This document shows, piece after piece, positions 43,222-51,694 of a stretch of 64,000 nucleotides of DNA. The stretch covers positions 12,907 to 76,906 of the forward strand of contig JBHJGV010000003.1 in assembly GCA_050331455.1 (NCBI GenBank). Direction: 5' to 3'. The notes beneath the pieces were generated by a model. That model was not told the origin of the DNA. It worked only from the letters and a program-made list of their open reading frames with translations, and did no database searches. The DNA is from CAYUYV01 sp050331455 (lineage in GTDB: Bacteria > Pseudomonadota > Alphaproteobacteria > JAJFIK01). Within the stretch, counting starts at the first letter, position 1. The number at the start of each line of letters is the position of its first letter. Made by a program: the position numbers and the translations under genes.

Positions 43222-44723
43222 CGGATTTCGAAACCCGGCGTCGTATCCCTGAGGAAACGCTGGTGGCGTATCTCGACGGAAAACTGTCCGAAGACGAACG
43301 GGCCGAGATCGATGCGGCCCTGGAGGGCGACGAAGACCTCGCCGCGCGGATTGCCGACCTCGATGCCGGCATGAAAGCCATGGTCGCTGGCCTGCGCGAT
43401 CTCGACCGCATGATCCCGCCCGCAACCGATCTTGAGGCCCGGCTCGACGCGGCTTTCGCCAAGGTCGGCGGCGCGAGACGTGCGGTCGCGGATCCGTTTG
43501 CGGAGCCCTCGGCGCCGGGCGATGTGCCGCAGGAGCAACGAGCGGCGCCTTTCGACGCCTCCACGAGCGCGGACCCTTCTTCGACCATCACGGGGGCGGC
43601 CTCCGAGCGGACGCCCTCGCCTGAGCAGGAGGACGGCGGATCGTTTTCAGACCGGCGAGACGCGTTTTCCGACCAGCCCGGCTCCGACCAGCCCGGCCGC
43701 CCGGTGACCCTGTCGGCGCCGCCCGTTGACCGCCGCTCCGAGGATGTCCCATCCGCGGATTTCGGGCCCGTGGGTCGGGAGCCTTTGACGGTCGGGCCTG
43801 CCGACGGCCGTGTTGAAGATGTCGATCCACCGGTGTCCTCTTGGGATAACGAAGGCGAGGGCGCCGAGGCGGTTCCGGATACCGGGTCACCTGCCGAGCC
43901 GACCCCGTTCCGCGGTGTGTTCGGTGAGGATGCGCAAGGCGCGCGCCCGACCGTCATGCCGCGCATGCGGGAGCTCGAAGAGCCGGTTTCGGGGCTCGCC
44001 GCGGCCCGGGACGAAGAGGAGACGCCGCCGGCCCGGCCGAAAGCGATGCGCCGGCGCGGATCCTCCATGCCGCCCATGGCATTGCTAGCCGCCAGCGTTG
44101 TCATGGCATTTGCGCTTGGCGTGTTCATCCATGCCCTGACCAAGCCTTTTTTTGCACCCGGTGGTCCGGTCACGGCCGATATGCGTCAGATAACGCCCGA
44201 CCCCGCCGATCCGGAGGGGCAGGGCACTGACCCAACGGAGCCGGCCCCCGGACCCGCCCCAGGACCCGCCCCCGGACCCGCCCCAGGACCCGCCAAGCGC
44301 GGCTGGAAAAAAGCGGTCGCGGATTATGCCGTGCTTTATAATCGCGCCAGCGTCTCCAACACGACGCCGGATCCCTTGCGCCTCGTGCGGGACCTTGCCC
44401 ATGTGGAAGAGGGGCTCGGCGTGAGCCTGCCCCTGGATGCGCTCCAGGCGGACGGCTTCGACCTTCTGGGGGCGGAGCTTCTGACCTTTGGCGGCAATCC
44501 CCTTGCCAAGGTCACCTATCGGGGACCCGACGGGACGCCCATCCTGTTCTGCGTCATCCGCAGCGCGAAGGCTGCCGAGACCAAGGGCCCGGCCAGCGGA
44601 TCGATCGACGGTCTCAGCACCGTGGCCTGGGACAAGGAGGGCTATGGCTATATCGTGATCGGTGAGGTGGCGGCGAACACCGTCATGGAGTTGGCCGACG
44701 CCCTGCTGCCCCGGTTCTTCTGA
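43218..44723 (+). CDS. Anti-sigma-like membrane protein, 501 aa, no zinc motif
   Basis: The N-terminus (EETLVAYLDGKLSEDERAEI, DEDLAARIADLD) is the anti-sigma helical fold of FecR/RsiW-like proteins. It lacks the HxxxCxxC zinc site, and no Cys lies in the first 150 residues. A long acidic, Pro-rich low-complexity region follows, then a single TM helix (about 285-308, MALLAASVVMAFALGVFIHA), a PGPA repeat (about 343-360) and a C-terminal soluble domain (about 365-501, YAVLYNRASVSNTTP, VAWDKEGYGYIVIGE) that should be periplasmic. Overlap with the ECF gene supports a cognate pair. The C-terminal domain is probably the signal sensor. Confidence 0.82.
   Translation: MTDFETRRRIPEETLVAYLDGKLSEDERAEIDAALEGDEDLAARIADLDAGMKAMVAGLRDLDRMIPPATDLEARLDAAFAKVGGARRAVADPFAEPSAPGDVPQEQRAAPFDASTSADPSSTITGAASERTPSPEQEDGGSFSDRRDAFSDQPGSDQPGRPVTLSAPPVDRRSEDVPSADFGPVGREPLTVGPADGRVEDVDPPVSSWDNEGEGAEAVPDTGSPAEPTPFRGVFGEDAQGARPTVMPRMRELEEPVSGLAAARDEEETPPARPKAMRRRGSSMPPMALLAASVVMAFALGVFIHALTKPFFAPGGPVTADMRQITPDPADPEGQGTDPTEPAPGPAPGPAPGPAPGPAKRGWKKAVADYAVLYNRASVSNTTPDPLRLVRDLAHVEEGLGVSLPLDALQADGFDLLGAELLTFGGNPLAKVTYRGPDGTPILFCVIRSAKAAETKGPASGSIDGLSTVAWDKEGYGYIVIGEVAANTVMELADALLPRFF
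44246..44293 (+). repeat. 12-bp coding repeat giving (PGPA)n
   Basis: About four tandem units of CCCGGACCCGCC and CCAGGACCCGCC encode PGPA after the TM helix of the anti-sigma-like protein. It is probably an extended periplasmic linker, able to change length by slippage. Confidence 0.8.
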
Positions 44724-44816
44724 CCCGGGGCGGCGCCCTTGCGCCGGCGCGCCGCGCGGCGGGGGCTTTCCCATGACGCCGGCCCATGACGCCGGGGGGT
44801 GAGGGGCCCGAACGGA

Positions 44817-45434
44817 ATGACCTTTGATGGGGACACCGGCCCGTCCAACCGCACGTCGGACCTGATCCACGCCTTCGCCTATGGCAGCGACGCGGATCCC
44901 GTGACGCTGCATGCGGTGGCCGCCAGCCTGCGGGGGCAGGTCCTGGGATTTGCCCTGCTCGTCTTCGCGCTGCCCTGCTGCCTGCCCATGCCGCCGGGCT
45001 ATCCCACCGTGGCCGGCGTGATCATCATTCTGCTGGCCTTTCACCTGATCGGCGGCGTGGAAACCCTCTGGCTGCCCCGCTGGCTTGCCCGGCGCACCGT
45101 CTCGCAGCAGGCCATGCGCCGCCTTGCGGATCGGGTGACCCCCACCATTCGCCAGGTGGAGCGCATCTGCCGGCCGCGCCTTTTGTTTCTGACCGGGCGG
45201 GTGTTCAAGATCCTGATCGGGGCCGTTGTGCTGGTCATGGGTGCCATTCTGGTTTTGCCCATTCCCTTTCTCGGCAATCTGCCCCCCGGGTTCGCCGCGG
45301 CTGTGATCGGCCTTGCCCTGACCACCCGGGACGGCATCGCCCTCCTGATCGGACTTGCGCTGGCCGCTTTTGCCGCTGCTTTCACCTCGACCATGGCCTG
45401 GGCCGCTGTCGTGGGGCTGCGTCACGCACTGTGA
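44817..45434 (+). CDS. ExoD family membrane protein
   Basis: A 205-aa protein with several TM helices and the ExoD pattern FALLVFALPCCLPMPPGYPT, RVFKILIGAVVLVMGAILVL and PIPFLGNLPPGFAAAVIGLA. The ATG at 44817 has GAGGGG upstream; a GTG at 44799 is less likely. ExoD proteins are linked to exopolysaccharide production and, in rhizobia, alkali tolerance, but their mechanism is unknown. It follows the sigma/anti-sigma pair by 93 bp and could be in its regulon. Confidence 0.87.
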   Translation: MTFDGDTGPSNRTSDLIHAFAYGSDADPVTLHAVAASLRGQVLGFALLVFALPCCLPMPPGYPTVAGVIIILLAFHLIGGVETLWLPRWLARRTVSQQAMRRLADRVTPTIRQVERICRPRLLFLTGRVFKILIGAVVLVMGAILVLPIPFLGNLPPGFAAAVIGLALTTRDGIALLIGLALAAFAAAFTSTMAWAAVVGLRHAL

Positions 45435-45552
45435 CCGGCAATCCGGGCCGGGCTTGGCACGGGTCGGCAGGCATCGCATGCTTGAGCACGCGTTGATGGG
45501 GTTTGACCTGGGCCCACCTTCCCGGGTCCAGGGCGGAGCAGGAGGGTTCGGC

Positions 45553-47310
45553 ATGGTGCGCAAGGCATGGCTTGGCGCTTTTACGGTGCTTTGTTTGGCC
45601 ATCGGGGCTGTTTTCGGGGGCGCCGGCGAGGCGACGGGCGAGGCCCTGGCGGCCGGGCCTTTGGACATTGCCGTGGGGATCGCGGACGGTCTCCAGGACG
45701 GCCCGGTGGACGGGCGTGTGATCGTCATCCTGGCCACAAGCGATGAGGCCGAGCCGCGCTTCCAGACCTCCTGGCGCTACACGGGGCCGCAGATCTTCGG
45801 GGTCGGGGTCGGTGGGTTCAAAACGGGTGACAAGGCGGTCGTCACGACAAAGACCTTCGGATTTCCCACGGCCTCCCTCGCGGATCTTCCCGCCGGGGAC
45901 TATGTGGTCCAGGCCGTGCTGCACAAATACGAGACCTTCACCCTCGGCAATGGCAAAACGGTCAAGCTGCCCATGAACCGGGGCGCGGGGCAGAACTGGC
46001 GCCGTGCCCCGGGTAACCTGTTCAGCACGCCGAAGACCGTGACCTATGATCCGGCCAAGGGTGGCCGGCTCGATATCGTGCTCGACCAGGTGAACCCGCC
46101 CATCGAAGCGCCGGCCGACACGACATATGTCCGTCATATCCGCATGAAGAGCGATCTGCTCAGTGCCTTTTGGGGGCGGGACATTTATCTCGGGGCCCAT
46201 GTCCTGGTGCCCAAAGGCTTCGATGTCCGCAAAGACGCCCGCTATCCTCTGGCCATTTTTCACGGCCATTTTCCGGCCGATTTCGACGGCTTCCGCACCG
46301 AGCCGCCGGCGGAAGACCTGGAATGCCGGGACAGCGAACGCTTTCAGGTCGCGTGCTACAACCGCATCCAGCAGCAGGAAGCCTATGATTTTTATAAAAA
46401 ATGGAGTGGCCCTGATTTTCCGCGTATGCTGATCGTCAAGATCCAGCACGCCAATCCCTATTATGACGATTCCTATGCGGTGAATTCCGCCAATCTCGGG
46501 CCCTATGGCGACGCCATCACGAAGGAGCTCGTGCCTTTCATTGAAAAACAGTTCCGGGGCATCGGCGAGCCCTGGGCCCGTTTCCTCTATGGCGGCTCCA
46601 CGGGGGGATGGGAGGCCATGGCGGCCCAGGTGTTCTATCCGGACGATTACAATGGCGCCTTTATCGCCTGTCCGGACCCGATCGATTTTCGCGCCTATAC
46701 CCTCGTGAATATCTATGAGGACAAGAATGCCTATTACATGGATGGGCCTTTCAAGCGTTTTCACCGGGTCGGGCACCGGGACTATCTGGGGCAGGTCCGC
46801 TCCACCCTGGAGATGATGAATCACTACGAACTCGTTCTGGGTACGAAGAACCGTTCGGGCGACCAGTGGGACATCTGGGAGGCGGTCTATTCCCCCATGG
46901 GCGAGGACGGCTATCCCAAGCGCCTGTGGAACAAGCGCACCGGCGAGATCGATCCTGCGGTGGCGGCCCATTGGCGCGAGAACTACGACCTGCGCCACAT
47001 CCTGGAGCGAGACTGGCAGACTCTGGGGCCAAAGCTCCAGGGTAAGCTTCATATCTATGTGGGGGATATGGACAATTACTATCTGAACAATGCGGTCTAC
47101 CTGACTGAGGCTTTTCTTGAACAGGCCGACCCGCCCTACAAGGGCGAGGTCCTCTATGGCGACCGCGCCGAGCACTGCTGGAACGGGGATTTTGAGAACC
47201 CCAACCACATCTCTCGCCTGCGCTACAACACGCAATATCTGCCGAAGATCCTGAAGCGGATCGAAGAAACGGCACCGAAGGGGGCGGACCTGACAAGCTG
47301 GCGGTATTGA
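45553..47310 (+). CDS. Secreted esterase, enterochelin-esterase-like fold
   Basis: A 585-aa protein with an N-terminal signal peptide (MVRKAWLGAFTVLCLAIGAV, cleaved near EALA-AG). An Ig-like N-terminal part (about 30-200) is followed by an alpha/beta-hydrolase with the nucleophile elbow LYGGSTGGWEAM (about residue 346) and a C-terminal His in AEHCWNG (about 540). This fits the esterase D/IroE-like family, but at twice the usual length. The ATG at 45553 has GGAGG upstream. It acts in the periplasm or outside the cell. The substrate is unknown; no siderophore genes are near. Confidence 0.85.
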   Translation: MVRKAWLGAFTVLCLAIGAVFGGAGEATGEALAAGPLDIAVGIADGLQDGPVDGRVIVILATSDEAEPRFQTSWRYTGPQIFGVGVGGFKTGDKAVVTTKTFGFPTASLADLPAGDYVVQAVLHKYETFTLGNGKTVKLPMNRGAGQNWRRAPGNLFSTPKTVTYDPAKGGRLDIVLDQVNPPIEAPADTTYVRHIRMKSDLLSAFWGRDIYLGAHVLVPKGFDVRKDARYPLAIFHGHFPADFDGFRTEPPAEDLECRDSERFQVACYNRIQQQEAYDFYKKWSGPDFPRMLIVKIQHANPYYDDSYAVNSANLGPYGDAITKELVPFIEKQFRGIGEPWARFLYGGSTGGWEAMAAQVFYPDDYNGAFIACPDPIDFRAYTLVNIYEDKNAYYMDGPFKRFHRVGHRDYLGQVRSTLEMMNHYELVLGTKNRSGDQWDIWEAVYSPMGEDGYPKRLWNKRTGEIDPAVAAHWRENYDLRHILERDWQTLGPKLQGKLHIYVGDMDNYYLNNAVYLTEAFLEQADPPYKGEVLYGDRAEHCWNGDFENPNHISRLRYNTQYLPKILKRIEETAPKGADLTSWRY

Positions 47311-47334
47311 GCGGTTAGACAGATTGCTCCGTGC

Positions 47335-47356
47335 AGGGTGGGTCAAGACCCACCCT
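47335..47356. terminator. 10-bp hairpin after the esterase gene
   Basis: AGGGTGGGTC-AA-GACCCACCCT is a perfect hairpin between the esterase and nitroreductase genes. A related hairpin with paired base changes lies at 52751-52772, so it may be a dispersed element as well as a terminator. Confidence 0.65.
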
Positions 47357-47395
47357 ACGGATGGTCTCCATTATTGATCCGGAGAGGGATGATCT

Positions 47396-48073
47396 ATGCA
47401 GTATGACGAAGTAATCTGGGGACGGCGCAGCATCAGAGGCTACAAGCCCGATCCGGTGCCCAAGGCGCTGATCCGTCAGGTGATTGAGATGGCGATGCGC
47501 GCGCCGTCCTCCTACAACACTCAGCCCTGGAATTTCTATGTGGTCTCTGGCGAGCCGCTGAACCGGATCCGCGCCGGCAACACGGAGCGCACCCTGGCCG
47601 GCGTGCCGGACAGCCGGGAATTTCGCGGCCATGGGGCCTATGAAGGGGATCATCGCCAGCGCCAGATCGAGGTTGCCAAACAGCTTTTCGGCGCCATGGG
47701 TATCGAGCGCCACGACAAGGGCGCGCGCCAGGACTGGGTCATGCGCGGCTTTCGCCAGTTCGACGCGCCGGTCTCCATTGTCGTGACCTATGATCGGGTG
47801 ATCCATGGCGGCGACATCGCGCCCTTCGATTGCGGCGCGGTCACGAATGCCCTCGTCAATGCAGCCTGGTCCCGGGGGCTGGGCTGCGTCATCAACAGCC
47901 AGGGCATCATGCAGTCCCCGGTGGTGCGTGAGCACGCCAGCATCCCCGAGGACCAGGTCATCATGATCTGCGTGGCCATGGGCTGGCCGGACGAGACCTT
48001 CCCCGCCAATGCCGTTGTGCCCAACCGCAAACCGGTCGACGAGGCCGCCGTTTTTGTCGGCTTTGAGGACTGA
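47396..48073 (+). CDS. Nitroreductase family protein
   Basis: A 225-aa FMN-dependent nitroreductase with the N-terminal RRSIRGYKPDPVPKALIRQV, MRAPSSYNTQPWNFYVV and the C-terminal FDCGAVTNALVNAAWSRGLG and CVAMGWPDETFPAN. The start has GGAGAGGG upstream. It reduces nitro or quinone compounds with NAD(P)H. It heads a run of redox genes (two acyl-CoA dehydrogenases and a nitronate monooxygenase), so nitro-compound or aromatic-acid catabolism is possible. Confidence 0.92.
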   Translation: MQYDEVIWGRRSIRGYKPDPVPKALIRQVIEMAMRAPSSYNTQPWNFYVVSGEPLNRIRAGNTERTLAGVPDSREFRGHGAYEGDHRQRQIEVAKQLFGAMGIERHDKGARQDWVMRGFRQFDAPVSIVVTYDRVIHGGDIAPFDCGAVTNALVNAAWSRGLGCVINSQGIMQSPVVREHASIPEDQVIMICVAMGWPDETFPANAVVPNRKPVDEAAVFVGFED

Positions 48074-48237
48074 TCCGGCAGGAGGCCCCCTGGGTGCCTC
48101 GCCGGTCGCGGTGTTGCCGGCCCTGGCCCGGCCGCCGAGAGCGACCCTGCGACCTCGGGCCCCCTTGTGGCCTGCGCCCTTGACCCGCGCCGCTTTGTCG
48201 GCCGCAATAGTGAAAATCACGTCTTAGGGAGGCAGGC

Positions 48238-49434
48238 ATGTCCGCATCGGATGCGGCCCTGGATCGGTTCCGGGCCGAAACCCGCGAATGGCTGGAGGCG
48301 AATTGTCCGCCGGCCATGCGCACGCCCATGGGCGAGGACGACGTTGTCTGGGGCGGGCGGAACGCCAGCTTCCCCAATCCCGACGCCAAGCTTTGGCTGG
48401 AGCGGATGGGCGCCAAGGGATGGACGACGCCGACCTGGCCCAAGCAATATGGCGGCGGCGGCCTCAGCAAGGACGAAGCGAAGATTCTTGCCGAGGAAAT
48501 GCGGCGCATCCATGCGCGCTCGCCCCTGTCCAGTTTCGGCATCTGGATGCTCGGCCCCGTCCTTCTGGAATACGCCACGGAGGAACAGAAACAGCGGTTC
48601 ATCCCGCCCATCGTCCGCGGCGAGATCCGTTGGTGCCAGGGGTACTCGGAACCGGGCGCGGGCTCCGACCTTGCCGGCCTCCAAACCCGCGCAATCCTCG
48701 ACGGCGATGATTATGTGATCAACGGACAGAAGGTCTGGACGTCCTATGCGGACCAAGCGGACTGGATTTTCTGCCTCGTGCGCACGGATACGAATGTCAA
48801 GCATGAAGGCATTTCCTTCATCCTGTTCGACATGCAGACCCCGGGGGTCGAAGCCCGGCCCATCAAGCTGATCAGCGGCTCCTCGCCCTTCTGTGAAACC
48901 TTCTTCGACAATGTCCGCGTGCCGATGGGCAATCTGGTCGGCCGCGTCAATGGCGGTTGGGAGATCGCTAAGAAGCTGCTGCAATATGAGCGCCAGAACA
49001 TTTCCGCGGGCGGCTTCGGCGGCTCCAGCATGCCACTGCCCGAGGTCGCCAAGACCTATAACGGCGAGGTGGACGGACGGATCGACGATCCGGTGCTGCG
49101 CGATGCCGTGGCGGCGCACCAGATGGACGGCCATGCTTTCCAGCTCACCTTGAAGCGCTCGGCGGAGCAGGCCAAGGCCGGCATGGGTCCGGGGGCGGCC
49201 TCCTCGATCTTCAAATATGTCGGGGCCGAACTGAACAAGAAGAAATTCGACCTGCTCATGGAGGCCATGGGCGCCGCGGCGCTCGGCTGGGAGGGCGACA
49301 GCTTTACCCCCCAGGAGCTGCGCACCACGCGGGGCTGGCTGCGCTCGAAGGCCAATTCCATCGAAGGCGGCACCAGCGAGGTCAATCTCAACGTCATTTC
49401 GAAGCGGGTCCTCGGCCTGCTCGATCACCAATAA
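48238..49434 (+). CDS. Acyl-CoA dehydrogenase, 398 aa
   Basis: An acyl-CoA dehydrogenase with CQGYSEPGAGSDLAGLQTRA, WTSYADQADWIF, FFDNVRVPMGNLVG and the C-terminal RSKANSIEGGTSEVNLNVIS. The last block holds the likely catalytic Glu, as in FadE26/29-type enzymes. GGGAGG precedes the ATG. It is followed 18 bp later by a second, diverged acyl-CoA dehydrogenase. Such pairs form heteromeric alpha2beta2 enzymes in steroid and bulky-acyl degradation. Confidence 0.93.
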   Translation: MSASDAALDRFRAETREWLEANCPPAMRTPMGEDDVVWGGRNASFPNPDAKLWLERMGAKGWTTPTWPKQYGGGGLSKDEAKILAEEMRRIHARSPLSSFGIWMLGPVLLEYATEEQKQRFIPPIVRGEIRWCQGYSEPGAGSDLAGLQTRAILDGDDYVINGQKVWTSYADQADWIFCLVRTDTNVKHEGISFILFDMQTPGVEARPIKLISGSSPFCETFFDNVRVPMGNLVGRVNGGWEIAKKLLQYERQNISAGGFGGSSMPLPEVAKTYNGEVDGRIDDPVLRDAVAAHQMDGHAFQLTLKRSAEQAKAGMGPGAASSIFKYVGAELNKKKFDLLMEAMGAAALGWEGDSFTPQELRTTRGWLRSKANSIEGGTSEVNLNVISKRVLGLLDHQ

Positions 49435-49452
49435 GAAGGGAGGGACACCGCC

Positions 49453-50592
49453 ATGGGCATGGTGCTGAACGAGGAACAGACCCTCCTCCAGGACAGTGCA
49501 CGGAGTTTCATCGAAGCGCGCGCGCCGCTGACGTCTTTCCGGACCTTACGCGACCGGGCCGAGCCGAGCCGCTATGACCGCGCCGTATGGAAACAGATGG
49601 CCGATATGGGCTGGGCCGCCCTGCGCATTCCCGAGGATTACGGAGGGCTGGCCTTCGACTTCCAGGGCCTCGGATTGATCCTGGAGCAGACCGGCCGGAA
49701 CCTCACGCCCTCACCCCTGCTCAGCACGGCGGCCGTCTGCGCGCCGGCCATCGCAGCGGGCGGCAGCGATGCGGTGCGCGAAAGCGTCCTGCCCCAGGTG
49801 GCTGCGGGCCAGGTGCTGCTGGCGCTTGCCTGTGACGAGGGCGCCCATCACGCGCCCGACCACGTCGAAACCCGGGCGGTGCACGGCGGGGACGGTTTCA
49901 CGCTGACCGGCGAAAAAAACTTCGTCGTCGATGGTGTGGGCGCGGATTATCTGATCGTCTCGGCCCGGACGGCCGGTGCGGCCAAGGACCGGTACGGCAT
50001 CACGCTTTTCCTGGTGGATGCCAAGGCGTCCGGCGTGACATTGGTGCCCATGGCGACCGTCGATAACCGGAACGCCGCAAAGCTGGTGCTTGACGGTGTG
50101 ACCGTGCCCTTCACCCATGTGATCGGGGCGGTCGATGCGGGCTTTTCCCTGCTCGACCAGGTGTTGGACCTGGGGCGCATTGCCATGGCCGCCGAAATGC
50201 TCGGCTCGGCCCAGGCCGCGTTCGACATCACGCTCGCTTATCTGAAGGAGCGCACCCAGTTCGGTCAGACCATCGGCCAGTTCCAGGCCTTGCAGCACCG
50301 GGCGGCGATCATGTTCTCCGAACTCGAACAACTCCATTCGGTGGTCACCGAGGCGCTCAGCGCGGTGGACGAACCCGGCGCGAATGTGGCCCAGCTTGCA
50401 AGTCTCGCCAAGGCCAAGGCCAATGACGTGCTGCATTTGGTGGCCCGCGAAGCGATCCAGATGCATGGCGGCATCGGCATGACGGATGCCCACGATATCG
50501 GCTTCTTTCTCAAGCGGGCGGCCGTTGCCGAATGCCTTTACGGCAACACGACATTCCACCGCGACCGTTACGCCACGCTGTCCGGCTTCTGA
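49453..50592 (+). CDS. Acyl-CoA dehydrogenase, second subunit-like
   Basis: A 379-aa acyl-CoA dehydrogenase with MADMGWAALRIPEDYGGLAF, FTLTGEKNFVVDGVGADYLI, LKERTQFGQTIGQFQALQHR and REAIQMHGGIGMTDAHDIGF. The FAD-site block is altered to LALACDEGAHHAPD, lacking the usual TEPxxGSD, and no clear C-terminal catalytic Glu is seen. This suggests it is the non-catalytic partner of the enzyme encoded 18 bp upstream. The two genes are surely co-transcribed. Confidence 0.9.
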   Translation: MGMVLNEEQTLLQDSARSFIEARAPLTSFRTLRDRAEPSRYDRAVWKQMADMGWAALRIPEDYGGLAFDFQGLGLILEQTGRNLTPSPLLSTAAVCAPAIAAGGSDAVRESVLPQVAAGQVLLALACDEGAHHAPDHVETRAVHGGDGFTLTGEKNFVVDGVGADYLIVSARTAGAAKDRYGITLFLVDAKASGVTLVPMATVDNRNAAKLVLDGVTVPFTHVIGAVDAGFSLLDQVLDLGRIAMAAEMLGSAQAAFDITLAYLKERTQFGQTIGQFQALQHRAAIMFSELEQLHSVVTEALSAVDEPGANVAQLASLAKAKANDVLHLVAREAIQMHGGIGMTDAHDIGFFLKRAAVAECLYGNTTFHRDRYATLSGF

Positions 50593-50629
50593 TCACGCAC
50601 ACGACATCTGTCTGGAGGGGAAAGACCCA

Positions 50630-51631
50630 ATGTTCATGAAGGCCCGTTCCATTCCCGAAGCATTTCGGGGCAATCTGCGCATTCCGGTTATCGGATCGCC
50701 GCTGTTCATCGTGTCTGGGCCCGAACTGGTCATCGCCCAATGCAAGGCGGGCATTGTGGGGTCTTTTCCTGCGCTGAATGCGCGTCCCAAGGAGATGCTG
50801 GAGGAGTGGATCATCCGCATCAAGCTGGAACTCGCCGAATACAAGCGGGAAAATCCGGATGCGGTGGTCGCGCCCTTCGCGGTCAACCAGATCTGCCACA
50901 AGTCCAATGATCGTCTGCACCATGACATGGACATTTGCATCAAGCATGAGGTGCCGCTGATCATCACCTCCCTCCGGGCGCCCCGGGAGGTCGTGGACGG
51001 GGCCCATTCCTATGGCGGCATCGTCATGCATGACATCATCAATATCCGGCACGCCAAGAAGGCCATCGACGAGGGCGCCGACGGCATCATCGCCGTATGC
51101 GCCGGTGCCGGCGGCCATGCGGGCACCCTGTCACCCTTTGCGCTGATCCCGGAATTGCGGGAGTGGTTCGACGGGCCGATTGCCCTCTCCGGCTCCATCA
51201 CCAATGGCCAGTCCGTGCTCGCTGCCGAAGCCGTCGGTGCGGATTTCGCTTATATCGGCACGCGTTTCATCGCCACAAAAGAAGCGAATGCGGAAGGTCG
51301 GTACAAGGAGATGATCGTCGACTCACAGGCCAGTGAAGTGGTCTACTCGAACCTGTTCACCGGCGTTCACGGAAACTATCTCGGCAAGTCCATCGTCGCA
51401 GCAGGCCTCGATCCCAATGACTTGCCGGAATCCGATCCTTCCAAGATGAATTTCGGCTCCGGCGGCAATCAGGACAAAAAGGTCTGGCGGGACATCTGGG
51501 GCGCCGGTCAGGGTGTCGGCACGATCCACGACGTGCCTGGCGTGGCCGAGGTTGTCGACCGCATGGTGGGCGAGTATCAGGCCGCCAAGTCGAAGCTTCT
51601 CGATGGCCCCCATCCTGCCATGGCGCGGTAA
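50630..51631 (+). CDS. Nitronate monooxygenase/2-nitropropane dioxygenase-like
   Basis: A 333-aa TIM-barrel FMN enzyme: RIPVIGSPLFIVSGPELVIA, VAPFAVNQICHKSNDRLHHD, DGIIAVCAGAGGHAGTLSPF and GADFAYIGTRFIATKEAN. The His-containing AGAGGHAG is the NMO signature. GGAGGGG precedes the ATG at 50630. It is 37 bp after the acyl-CoA dehydrogenase gene in the same operon. It may oxidise nitronates or act as a flavin reductase; with the upstream nitroreductase it suggests handling of nitro compounds. Confidence 0.9.
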   Translation: MFMKARSIPEAFRGNLRIPVIGSPLFIVSGPELVIAQCKAGIVGSFPALNARPKEMLEEWIIRIKLELAEYKRENPDAVVAPFAVNQICHKSNDRLHHDMDICIKHEVPLIITSLRAPREVVDGAHSYGGIVMHDIINIRHAKKAIDEGADGIIAVCAGAGGHAGTLSPFALIPELREWFDGPIALSGSITNGQSVLAAEAVGADFAYIGTRFIATKEANAEGRYKEMIVDSQASEVVYSNLFTGVHGNYLGKSIVAAGLDPNDLPESDPSKMNFGSGGNQDKKVWRDIWGAGQGVGTIHDVPGVAEVVDRMVGEYQAAKSKLLDGPHPAMAR

Positions 51632-51653
51632 GACAGCCGCTCAGCCTTGGACC

Positions 51654-51675
51654 GGACGGTGCGTATGCACCGTCC
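51654..51675. terminator. Hairpin between convergent NMO and xerC genes
   Basis: GGACGGTGC-GTAT-GCACCGTCC is a perfect 9-bp stem with a 4-nt loop, between two converging genes. No T-run follows, so it may be weak, but position and strength fit a shared terminator. Confidence 0.6.
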
Positions 51676-51694
51676 GCACCGTCCGGCGCCGCCG

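Noticed and set aside
44771..44796. 13-bp direct repeat (CCCATGACGCCGG twice)
   Set aside because: Short, two copies only and without further context; likely local slippage.
45382..47346. 654-codon open frame on the minus strand
   Set aside because: Antisense to the secreted esterase, which has a signal peptide, an active-site motif and a ribosome site.
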